This document shows positions 6,946 to 15,061 of a DNA stretch of 19,985 nt, one piece after another (position 1 is the first letter of the stretch; the number at the start of each line of letters is the position of its first letter). A program made the position numbers and the translations under genes. The stretch spans positions 1-19,985 of the forward strand of contig CAKULN010000047.1 in NCBI GenBank assembly GCA_934667175.1, in the 5' to 3' direction. Source of the DNA: an uncultured Bacteroidales bacterium. Lineage in GTDB: Bacteria; Bacteroidota; Bacteroidia; Bacteroidales; UBA932. The notes beneath the pieces are model-generated. The model made no database searches. It was given only the letters and a program-made list of their open reading frames with translations, and was not told the origin of the DNA.

Positions 6946-8132
6946 TGAAAGTCGAGGACTACAGACGAATTCTGGATTTTTTCTTCAGTGGGGTGGAAGT
7001 CTCCGAGGAACTTAAAATGCGGTATCTCGGTTGGCTTGCGGCGCATGGGGAAGAACCGGAAGTGAGGGCTTTGCTTGAGGAATATTGGGACTCGGTCGCT
7101 TCAGATTCTCCGGATTTCGACTTGACGGCCGGGCTGGAGAGGCTTATGACCTCATTGGGAGAGAACGGCGCTTCGGTGGCTGATGAGCCTTGCCGAACCA
7201 CTGGCTCAGCGACCGGAAAAGTGACTGTGGCAGCGGGCGCTTCGACAGGCGCTTCGACAGGCTCAGCGACCCGGTCGGTCCCTGAGCCTGCCGAAGGGAC
7301 ATGCTCTACGAAAAAGTCTCCGGTCGCTAAGCCAGTCCCTTCGACAAGCTCAGGGACCGGAAAAACCAGTTGGTTGACCAGACTTCTCGGCACGAGACCA
7401 TTGAGGTACTGTGCCGCTGCTGCCGCAGCCGTGGTGATATTCATAGGTGGTGCTGCCGTGGCGAGACTGAACATGACTCCAGAAAGAGAGACAGTGCTCA
7501 TCGCCTCTGTCGACAACGTCAGTTCCTACACTTTGCCGGACGGCACGAGAGTGTGGCTGAACCGAGGCGGAAAGCTGTCCTACAATCAGGATTTCGGAAG
7601 ACTGGAGAGAAATATAGCCATTGACGGTGAAGGCTATTTCGAAGTCACTCGGAATGAAGAGTGTCCTTTCATCGTGAATATGCACGACAATCTTCAAGTC
7701 AAGGTTCTTGGAACGACATTTAACGTGCTCAGCAATCCGGATGAGCATTCCGCAGAGGTGATTCTCCGTAGTGGTTCGGTGCAGGTCTCTGACACGCAAA
7801 GCAAAGAACTCGTGATTCTCAAGCCAGACCAGAAATATTCATGGAACAGAGGCCTGACAGAGGTTTCGGCTGTGAATGCGGACGATTGCTGCCGGTGGTA
7901 CGAGCACAGGCTTGCCTTTGACAATGCAAGGCTTGGCGACATTCTGGAAGGGTTGTCACACAAGTACCAGATCAGGATGACTTGTGTGGAACCGGGATTG
8001 AGGGACAAAAGAATGTCTCTGACAGTAAAAGATGAGTCCATCGGAGACATCATGGAAATCCTCTCGACACTCCTTCCGATCAGATGGGAGCGTCAAGGTA
8101 AGACAATCATAATTGATAGCAAAAACCAATAA
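6945..8132 (+). CDS. FecR-family anti-sigma factor with repeat-expanded linker
   Basis: A 395-aa inner-membrane regulator of the SusC/FecR/ECF trans-envelope pathway. The N-terminal cytoplasmic sigma-binding part is about 1-75. One membrane helix (about 153-175, Ala-rich then VVIFIGGAAVA) leads to the periplasmic FecR domain (about 185-290, YTLPDGTRVWLNRGGKL and GEGYFEV blocks). The DUF4974-type C-terminal domain (about 320-393, LAFDNARLGDILEGLSHKY) should contact the STN domain of SusC. Between the sigma-binding part and the membrane helix lies a roughly 65-residue linker (about 76-141) built from palindromic DNA repeats, unusual for the family. It overlaps the BACON gene by 1 nt and precedes susC by 5 nt. 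Its sigma partner is probably the ECF gene at 16785, the only one seen here. Confidence 0.9.
   Translation: MKVEDYRRILDFFFSGVEVSEELKMRYLGWLAAHGEEPEVRALLEEYWDSVASDSPDFDLTAGLERLMTSLGENGASVADEPCRTTGSATGKVTVAAGASTGASTGSATRSVPEPAEGTCSTKKSPVAKPVPSTSSGTGKTSWLTRLLGTRPLRYCAAAAAAVVIFIGGAAVARLNMTPERETVLIASVDNVSSYTLPDGTRVWLNRGGKLSYNQDFGRLERNIAIDGEGYFEVTRNEECPFIVNMHDNLQVKVLGTTFNVLSNPDEHSAEVILRSGSVQVSDTQSKELVILKPDQKYSWNRGLTEVSAVNADDCCRWYEHRLAFDNARLGDILEGLSHKYQIRMTCVEPGLRDKRMSLTVKDESIGDIMEILSTLLPIRWERQGKTIIIDSKNQ
7170..7358. repeat. Cluster of REP-like palindromes inside fecR
   Basis: At least four copies lie in 190 bp. At 7170-7214 is a composite (GGTGGCTGAT...GGCTCAGCGACC). At 7239-7271 is a forward copy with its first half doubled by a 12-bp tandem duplication (CTTCGACAGGCG at 7240 and CTTCGACAGGCT at 7252). 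At 7277-7300 is a copy in opposite orientation with arms GTCCCT/AGGGAC, and at 7335-7357 a forward copy with the same arms around TCGACAAGCTC. A fragment GGTCGCTAAGCC stands at 7322. All are read in one phase and give peptides such as GASTGASTGSATR, SVPEPAEGT and PVPSTSSGTG. Confidence 0.85.
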
Positions 8133-8137
8133 TACTA

Positions 8138-11100
8138 ATGTTAATGAAAGGAATATCCAACATTCTTCCTTCATTCACCAAAACCGTCCTTTGTGTCTTG
8201 TGTGCGATCGGGCTTTCGCTCGGAGCGTACGCACAGAGCAGGACAGCGAGTGTGAATGTCAAGGACGTGACAGTCAAGGAACTCTTGAAGGCCATCGAGG
8301 CCGGAAGTTCCTACACTTTCGCTTATGTGGACACCGACATTGACCTTGCCCGCAAGGTCTCGGTGACAGCGAAGGATGAGAGCATCGAAAACATCCTCAA
8401 GAGGGTGCTTCCCGGTGTCAAAGTTGAATTCAAGGATCAGAACATTCTTCTGAGCAAGAAGGCTCCTGAACCTAAACCTAAAACAGCTCAGACAACTGGT
8501 CCGAAAGTCATCACCGGAAAGGTTGTTGACAAGTCCGGTCAGCCGGTGATCGGGGCCATGGTCATCGAACGTGGCACCAACAATGGAACCGGAACAGACA
8601 TTGACGGAAAATACGAACTCAAGGTCAAGGGTGATGATGCGGTTCTGGACGTCTCCATCATCGGCTACAACAGCGCCTCAGCTACATTGACCGCAGGACA
8701 ATCCAAGGCTGATTTCGTGCTAGAAGAGGAGGCCATCAAACTGGACGACGTGGTTGTCATCGGCTACGGTGCACAGAACAAGAGAGATGTCACGACATCC
8801 ATCGCCTCCATCAAGGCCGAGGACTTCGCCAATACTCCGACCACTGACTTCCGTGAATCCATGGCGGCCAAGATGCCTGGTGTTCAGGTCCTCAACTTGG
8901 GCGGTCAGCCTTCCGGCAATGTCTCCGTCAGGGTCAGGGGTATCCAGTCCGCCACATCCGGCAATGATCCTCTTTACGTTATCGACGGAATCCCTTGCGA
9001 CTCAAGGGCCTTTGCCAATCTTGACGGCAACGACATCGAAAGCCTTGAGGTCCTTAAGGACGCGTCAGCGGCAGCTATCTACGGATCCAGAGGATCATGT
9101 GGAGTCATCCTTGTGACCACCAAACGTGGAGCAAACTCAGAGACTCCGGTGATTTCCTACGATGGTCAGTTCAGCGTCTCGAATGTCTCAAAGAAGATCG
9201 ACATGCTCGATGCCTACGAGTTCGCGGAGATATTCAAAGAGGCTAGGGACGGTGCATATCTCTTCAATGTCCCTACCGGTTCGATCGGAGATCCTTATAG
9301 CAGTCGTCCGGAGAGTTACCACTGTGTCGATCCTCTCATCATTGCCTATCTTCAGGACAAGACGGGAACCTTGACCAACACTGACTGGCAGGACGAAATT
9401 TTCCGCACGGCTCTCTCGCACAAACACGCTCTCAGTGTGTCAGCGCGTACCAAGGACTACAACTACTACATTGGCTTGAACTACCTTAACCGCGAGGGAA
9501 CGATCATAGGATCTGACTTCGAGAGGTACGGGCTCCGGGCCAACCTTGATGGCAAGAAGGGCAAGCTGAAATATGGCGTAAGTTTCTCACCGTCATATTC
9601 AAAGACCAACTATGTGAACTCTGATGGCCAGTACGGAAGCGACGGTGTGATCGCGTCTGCCTTGATGGCTCCTCCGGTCTTCCCGGCCTATAACTCTGAC
9701 GGCTCCTATAACTGGGACATGAACGGATTCCTGAAATTCAATGTCTACAACACTCAGACAAATGAGGTTTTGAACCCAGTGGCATTGGCTCTGGAAATCG
9801 ATGATGTCAGGGAAAAATTGAATATGGTGGGCAACGTCCACGCTTCCTACGAGTTCATCAAAGGACTTGAATATAAAGTCACGGTCGGGGGAGACTACTA
9901 TTCCTACATCAGGAACTACTACCGTCCGTCCTATATTCCGCTCAAGGGATCGAAGTACTACGACAAACCTTCATCCCCGACAGCCGCCAACTACACCCAG
10001 TCCTATTTCCACTGGAACGTCACCAACCAGATTTCGTTCAACAGAAAGTTCGGAGAGCACTCTGTTAATGCTGTGGCTGTATATGAAGCTGAAAAACAGG
10101 CAATCCAGACCTCTGCAATCAAAGGTACCGGCACTGAGGGTGATGACAAGATCTTGACAACCAAAGGAAAGACGCTCTCAATTGATGACACATTCAATGA
10201 CAAGTACGCCTACACCTTCGCTTCCTGGCTTTTCAGAGCCCAATATTCTTACAAAGGGCGCTACATGTTCTCCGCTTCGATAAGAGGTGATGCATCCTCA
10301 CGATTCGCACCGAACACGAGGTGGGGTTATTTTCCTGCCGCGTCTGCTGGCTGGAGAATCAGTGATGAAAATTTCATGAAGAACACCAAGAGTTGGCTGA
10401 ATGACCTCAAGTTGCGCGCTAGCGTCGGTCAGACCGGTAATGCGCAGATCGGTAACTCTGCGTATCTTGCTCTTTATGGTTCCAGCAACCTGGACCTTGG
10501 AAACGGAATCGTGAATGCGATGTACCCTTCCCAGATCGCCAACAATGAACTTGGCTGGGAGAAAAACACCCAGACCAACATCGGCTTCGATGCAAATCTT
10601 TGGAACGGTCTTCTCGGCATCAACGCTGACTTCTATTATTCTAAGACCACTGACATGCTTTTCAACATTCCTGTGTCATCCGTGTCGGGTCTTACGAAGT
10701 CGAATGTCAACATCGGTTCGATGCAGAACAAAGGAGTGGAAATCACGTTGACTTCCCACAAGTCGTTCGGAGACTTCTCTATGGATTGGAACGCCAACTG
10801 GTCGCTGAACAGGAACAAAGTCCTGTCTCTTGGTGACGAGGACGCTCCGCTGATTGTGGCGTCTTCATATTCAGGAGCCAACTACATCACAAAGGTCGGC
10901 TACCCGGTTGGTTGCTACTACCTGCTCGTGCAGGATGGCATCTTCCACAATCAGGAGGAACTCGACACCTATCCTCACTTCGACACATCTGTGGTAGGCG
11001 ACTTCCGCTTTGTGGACGCCAACGGCGACGGCAAACTCGACAAGGACACCGACCGTGTGATTGTCGGCAACTATATGCCTGATTTCTACTATGGATTCGG

Positions 11101-11569
11101 TGTTCAGCTCGGCTGGAAGGGACTTGACCTTTCGGCGAACTTCCAGGGAGTATACGGCAACGAGATCCTGAACCTTGAGAGACGTTACCTTCTGAATATG
11201 GAGGCGTCCTCCAACATGATGAAGGAGTCTCTGAACAGGTTCCCTTACGGCAATCTCAACAGAGCTACCAGAAAATCCTCCGGAAACAACGGTTCATGCA
11301 CATCCACCTTCCATCTTGAGGACGGATCCTACCTCAGGCTCCAGAACCTCTCGCTTGGCTACACGATGCCGGACAAATGGTTCCGTGGCACCACCATCTC
11401 AAAGATGAGGCTTTACATCCAGGGTACGAACCTGTTCACCCTGACACATTATTCAGGCTACAACCCGGAGGTCAACAAGAGATCTTCCAATGCCCTCAGC
11501 CCAGGCGAGGACTATTGCTCATACCCTCTTTCACGAACTTTCAGTGTAGGTGTCAACTTTAATCTGTAA
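8138..11569 (+). CDS. SusC/RagA-family TonB-dependent outer-membrane transporter with STN domain
   Basis: An 1143-aa outer-membrane transporter. A signal peptide ends near AYAQ (about 33), then an STN signalling domain (about 35-108), a carboxypeptidase-regulatory-like beta-sandwich (about 122-200), a TonB-box-like DDVVVIGYG, the plug (about 218-330, with VRVRGIQS and PLYVIDGIP) and a 22-strand barrel. A SusC-typical loop VDANGDGKLDKDTDR lies at about 965, and the chain ends in SVGVNFNL. The STN domain marks a transporter that also signals to FecR when loaded, matching the anti-sigma gene 5 nt upstream. It pairs with the SusD encoded 1 nt downstream (TAATG overlap). Start could also be the second ATG at 8144. 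The substrate cannot be read from SusC itself; downstream genes point to glycerophosphodiesters. Confidence 0.95.
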   Translation: MLMKGISNILPSFTKTVLCVLCAIGLSLGAYAQSRTASVNVKDVTVKELLKAIEAGSSYTFAYVDTDIDLARKVSVTAKDESIENILKRVLPGVKVEFKDQNILLSKKAPEPKPKTAQTTGPKVITGKVVDKSGQPVIGAMVIERGTNNGTGTDIDGKYELKVKGDDAVLDVSIIGYNSASATLTAGQSKADFVLEEEAIKLDDVVVIGYGAQNKRDVTTSIASIKAEDFANTPTTDFRESMAAKMPGVQVLNLGGQPSGNVSVRVRGIQSATSGNDPLYVIDGIPCDSRAFANLDGNDIESLEVLKDASAAAIYGSRGSCGVILVTTKRGANSETPVISYDGQFSVSNVSKKIDMLDAYEFAEIFKEARDGAYLFNVPTGSIGDPYSSRPESYHCVDPLIIAYLQDKTGTLTNTDWQDEIFRTALSHKHALSVSARTKDYNYYIGLNYLNREGTIIGSDFERYGLRANLDGKKGKLKYGVSFSPSYSKTNYVNSDGQYGSDGVIASALMAPPVFPAYNSDGSYNWDMNGFLKFNVYNTQTNEVLNPVALALEIDDVREKLNMVGNVHASYEFIKGLEYKVTVGGDYYSYIRNYYRPSYIPLKGSKYYDKPSSPTAANYTQSYFHWNVTNQISFNRKFGEHSVNAVAVYEAEKQAIQTSAIKGTGTEGDDKILTTKGKTLSIDDTFNDKYAYTFASWLFRAQYSYKGRYMFSASIRGDASSRFAPNTRWGYFPAASAGWRISDENFMKNTKSWLNDLKLRASVGQTGNAQIGNSAYLALYGSSNLDLGNGIVNAMYPSQIANNELGWEKNTQTNIGFDANLWNGLLGINADFYYSKTTDMLFNIPVSSVSGLTKSNVNIGSMQNKGVEITLTSHKSFGDFSMDWNANWSLNRNKVLSLGDEDAPLIVASSYSGANYITKVGYPVGCYYLLVQDGIFHNQEELDTYPHFDTSVVGDFRFVDANGDGKLDKDTDRVIVGNYMPDFYYGFGVQLGWKGLDLSANFQGVYGNEILNLERRYLLNMEASSNMMKESLNRFPYGNLNRATRKSSGNNGSCTSTFHLEDGSYLRLQNLSLGYTMPDKWFRGTTISKMRLYIQGTNLFTLTHYSGYNPEVNKRSSNALSPGEDYCSYPLSRTFSVGVNFNL

Positions 11570-12960
11570 TGAATATGAAGAATATCATAAAATCTGTGTC
11601 GATCGGCCTTGCCGTGCTTGGCCTTGCCTCCTGCGGAGATAGTTTCTTCGAGCAGTATCCGGCGAACACCGTGACAGAAGGCAATTATTACAAGACCGAT
11701 GATGATTTCAACCAAGGAGTCTATTGCTGCTACGACAAACTGAAGACCAACATGGGCTTTTTCCTTACCGAACTGGCCTACAGAAGCGATGAGTGCGTGC
11801 TGACCTCCATGGCTGTCTCGACTCAGGACAGGTATGACTTTGATCATTTTCAGGAGAGACCGAACAACAAGATTCTGTCGGAAGTCTGGAACGCTTGGTA
11901 CAATGGAATATACCGCTGCAACGACGTTCTTGACCACATGGCCGGCAAAACCCTCGCGAACGGGGACAAATACCGTGGCGAATGTCTGTTCATGAGGTCC
12001 TGGTGGTATTTCAGCCTTTACAGGGTCTTCGGCGTCGTGCCTATCACACGTACCGTCGTGACACCTGTGCAGGCCAAGACAATCCCGAGATGCGCGGATG
12101 AGGAGATGTACAACCTTCTTGTCGAGGATCTTAAGGAAGCCATTGATCTTCTTCCTGTCAAACGTTCGGCGGAAGTGGCCAGGGTCACGAAGATCGCCGC
12201 GCAGGCTCTTCTTGGAAAGGTCTATCTGACTTTCGGTAAATACGCCGAGGCACAGGCAGTGCTTGAGGAGGCGATGAAAGACGCGAACTATGGCCTTATG
12301 TCCACAACTGCCGCCACTTTCGATGTGGCCAACAAGATGAACAAGGAGATCATATTCGCCCTTTATTACAACAAGACCAACGATAACGGTCACGGCTACT
12401 GGTTCAGCTCAGGTGATGCGGATCCGAAATTCAGAATCAATCCGACAGCCGCGTTCAAGGCTGTCTATCCGGAGGATGACAACAGATTTACCCTCATAGG
12501 GGATTATCAGGAGATCACGCCAGGTAAGCTATATGCCATCAACAAGTACATGGACACCTATGACGCCACCTACACCACGCAGGTAGGCAATGATTTTCCC
12601 TTCCTCAGGTACGCCGATGTGGTTCTGATGTACGCCGAGGCTTTGGGACAGCAAGGACGGATTTCCGATGCTCTCGTATATCTCAACAAGACCCGCACTC
12701 GTGCCGGCCTTCCTGAATTGACGGATGCCGAGGTCTCAGACAAGGATGCTTTCATCAATGAACTCGCAGCCGAGAGAGGCCGGGAGTTCGCCCTTGAGGG
12801 ACAGAGATGGTTCGATCTTGTACGTCTTGGACTGGCCGTGGACTACTTTAAGAATCTTGGCTACTCGCTTGATTCTCATAATCTCATCTTCCCGATTCCT
12901 CGGGATCAGATAGAGATTGTGAACAACACTGACATCCTTTGGCAGAATCCTGGATTCTGA
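11569..12960 (+). CDS. SusD/RagB-family substrate-binding lipoprotein
   Basis: A 463-aa outer-membrane surface lipoprotein forming the lid of the SusC channel. The lipobox is LASC (Cys22), followed by the SusD-like N-terminal region (DSFFEQYPANTVTEGNYYKTDDDF) with TPR-type helices (YRGECLFMRSWWYFSLYRVFG). The C-terminal RagB/SusD block has NDFPFLRYADVVLMYAEAL, YLNKTRTRAGLPEL, ELAAERGREFALEGQRWFDLVR and the end FPIPRDQIEIVNN. Length is on the short side of the family (often 500-600 aa), which suits a small ligand. The start overlaps the susC stop (TAATG); an in-frame ATG at 11575 is an alternative. It should work with the upstream SusC. Confidence 0.93.
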   Translation: MNMKNIIKSVSIGLAVLGLASCGDSFFEQYPANTVTEGNYYKTDDDFNQGVYCCYDKLKTNMGFFLTELAYRSDECVLTSMAVSTQDRYDFDHFQERPNNKILSEVWNAWYNGIYRCNDVLDHMAGKTLANGDKYRGECLFMRSWWYFSLYRVFGVVPITRTVVTPVQAKTIPRCADEEMYNLLVEDLKEAIDLLPVKRSAEVARVTKIAAQALLGKVYLTFGKYAEAQAVLEEAMKDANYGLMSTTAATFDVANKMNKEIIFALYYNKTNDNGHGYWFSSGDADPKFRINPTAAFKAVYPEDDNRFTLIGDYQEITPGKLYAINKYMDTYDATYTTQVGNDFPFLRYADVVLMYAEALGQQGRISDALVYLNKTRTRAGLPELTDAEVSDKDAFINELAAERGREFALEGQRWFDLVRLGLAVDYFKNLGYSLDSHNLIFPIPRDQIEIVNNTDILWQNPGF

Positions 12961-12996
12961 TGATAACACTAAGATATTGATAAACATAGAAAAGAA

Positions 12997-15000
12997 ATGA
13001 AAAGAATATTATATTGCATCATGGCGGCCGCAGCCTGTCTGGCGGTTGTCTCCTGCTGGCAGGAAGACATTCCCGAGACCGGAGGGCCGCGCCATCAGGT
13101 GACAGATTTGAAGGCGGTTCCAGGTGACGAGGAGGTCATGCTGTCTTGGTCCGTCCCGGATGGATGGAATCCGACTGAGTACATAATCACCTACACTAAA
13201 GGTTCGGAACTGACGGTCCGTACAAAAGAACAGAACTACACGGTGACCGAGCTTGTCAACGACGACAACTATGAATTCTCTGTCCAGGCTGTCTACGGAA
13301 ACCTGATTTCCAATGCTGTCCAGACAGCGGCCAAGCCTACGACAACCAGGCTTCCTGTGACGGATCTGGAAGCGGACGCTTCCGACGCCACTGTCTCACT
13401 GACTTGGACACGTCCATCTCAGCTGCTGACTTCCTACACTTTGACTTGGTTCATGGAAGGCGCTGAGAGTGACGTACAGAAAGCCGAGATCGAGGCGGAT
13501 AAGGAGAATTATGACGTGGCAGGCCTTACCAACGACAAGAACTACACTTTCACCCTTGTGGCCAACTATCCGAAAGGAGCTTCGACTCCGGCCCAGATCA
13601 AGGCCATGCCGACTCTGGCGATCCCATACACAGTTGACAGGACCACTGCCGCACTCAACCAGCCTATCAAGTTCACTTTCAACGCAGAAGGCTATCCTAA
13701 CGCCACAAATGTCAAGTGGACATTCCCTGACGGAAAGGTTCTCGAAGGCGTGGAGGTCTCAAAAGGCTTCATCGCTGCCGGAACGCAGCAGGTAACCCTG
13801 AGCGCGGAGATAAAGGGCAAGACCAAGACTTGGACCCTTGAGGTGGAGATCCGCCAGTACGTTCTGTTCTTCAACGATTGGGAGACGGTCGGCACCGCTT
13901 ACGAAGGATTCAAGGGCAGCTGCCCTGTCTTCTCTCCTGACGGAAAGACTGTCTATAACGTCACTTTCAACAAGAAAGCTGTTCTTTATGCGTTCGATGT
14001 GATTACCGGCAACCTTAAGTGGAAATATGTCCCCGAGGTTAATTCTGCGAGCTATAATCCGCTGACAGTCAATCCTGTCACCGGCGACATCTATTATGGC
14101 ACCACGTCATCCGGGCAGTTCTATGCCGTTTCGGCTGACGGACAACTCAAGTGGAAATTCACTGAGGCCGGCTCGCTGAAGAGTGCCGCTCCGGCTGTAA
14201 ACGCAGCGGGCACGGAAGTCTACATAGGTGACGCGGCTGGAAATGTGTTCGCCATAGACGCCGCTTCCGGTACGAAGAAATGGCAGCAGGCTGTCGGAGC
14301 AGGTGTGGCAGGCCTTCTCGTGAATGGCGGTGAACTGGTGACCGGTGCGGGAGCGTCGATCACATTCCTCAACATCGCTGACGGTACGATTCTCAAGACA
14401 TTGACCATGGGCGCCAAGATGGTCGGAATCTCAGGCTTTGCCGTGGCTGCGGACAAGAACACGATGTATGTCCCTATGGCTGCCGGACTCAGTTCCGTGG
14501 ATCTTGCCAAAAAGGAAATCATTGTGGACAACTTCGTGTTCGCCGGTAACAATCCTTACGAGCCTGTCGTGGCTCCTAACGGAACAGTGTTCGTCGGCTG
14601 CAAGGACAATCATGTCTATAACATCGACAAGGACTTGACCAAGGTGATCTGGAGCTATGAGCATGTCATTAAGGGAGGAGCCAATGCCTTCAACTTCTCG
14701 CACCCTTGCGTGGACACGGAGAACCACTTCTACATCACTTCCGGACAGGTCGGAAACACATCCTACATATTCAACAGTGATGGAACGGTCAAGGATTCGT
14801 GGACCGAGAACGCCGGCGATGACAACCAGAAGCAGATGGGTGGCAACAACCTCCTCGACGGTGTGTTCTACTCGGCTTTCATCGGTAGCGCCAAAGGCAC
14901 GGGCAACGGCCTGATGGTCGGCAAGTATGTCGGTGGTCAGAGAGCATCCGGATGGAGCACCCACGGCGGTGACATCTGTGGCTCATGCTGCATAAAGTAA
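12997..15000 (+). CDS. Lipoprotein with two Fn3 domains and a PQQ-like beta-propeller
   Basis: A 667-aa predicted surface lipoprotein. The lipobox is VVSC (Cys20). Two fibronectin type III-like domains follow (about 33-110 and 115-205; each has VTDLxA, VxLSW or VSLTW, and NYTxTxL blocks). Next is a PKD-like sandwich (about 210-290, NVKWTFPDGKVLEG), then a propeller (about 295-650) of repeats such as YAFDVITGNLKWKY, YAVSADGQLKWKF, FAIDAASGTKKW and YNIDKDLTKVIWSY, which are PQQ-enzyme-like blades. No PQQ dehydrogenase catalytic signature is evident, so it is more likely a binding or scaffold protein. The last residues CGSCCIK carry three cysteines. It follows susD by 36 nt and presumably helps SusC/SusD capture or process the substrate. 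Confidence 0.85.
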   Translation: MKRILYCIMAAAACLAVVSCWQEDIPETGGPRHQVTDLKAVPGDEEVMLSWSVPDGWNPTEYIITYTKGSELTVRTKEQNYTVTELVNDDNYEFSVQAVYGNLISNAVQTAAKPTTTRLPVTDLEADASDATVSLTWTRPSQLLTSYTLTWFMEGAESDVQKAEIEADKENYDVAGLTNDKNYTFTLVANYPKGASTPAQIKAMPTLAIPYTVDRTTAALNQPIKFTFNAEGYPNATNVKWTFPDGKVLEGVEVSKGFIAAGTQQVTLSAEIKGKTKTWTLEVEIRQYVLFFNDWETVGTAYEGFKGSCPVFSPDGKTVYNVTFNKKAVLYAFDVITGNLKWKYVPEVNSASYNPLTVNPVTGDIYYGTTSSGQFYAVSADGQLKWKFTEAGSLKSAAPAVNAAGTEVYIGDAAGNVFAIDAASGTKKWQQAVGAGVAGLLVNGGELVTGAGASITFLNIADGTILKTLTMGAKMVGISGFAVAADKNTMYVPMAAGLSSVDLAKKEIIVDNFVFAGNNPYEPVVAPNGTVFVGCKDNHVYNIDKDLTKVIWSYEHVIKGGANAFNFSHPCVDTENHFYITSGQVGNTSYIFNSDGTVKDSWTENAGDDNQKQMGGNNLLDGVFYSAFIGSAKGTGNGLMVGKYVGGQRASGWSTHGGDICGSCCIK

Positions 15001-15012
15001 TCATCTCAGACC

Positions 15013-15043
15013 CGGCCGTGGGATGGAACCTGCGGTTGGGCCG
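15013..15043 (+). other. Intergenic hairpin between the two propeller lipoprotein genes
   Basis: CGGCC (15013-15017) pairs with GGCCG (15039-15043), and inside it AACC-TGC-GGTT forms a short tip hairpin (15027-15037). No U-run follows, so it is not a classical terminator. In this position it could protect the 3' end of the upstream susCD message or lower downstream expression. Confidence 0.4.
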
Positions 15044-15061
15044 TAATATTCATAAAAGATA

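Noticed and set aside
7170..7358. Repeat cluster considered as a CRISPR array
   Set aside because: Repeats are of unequal length, in both orientations, unevenly spaced, without unique spacers, and lie in a reading frame.
11512..12393. 293-codon open frame on the minus strand
   Set aside because: It mirrors the susC end and susD, has no signal peptide, domain or start context, and is a codon-bias shadow.
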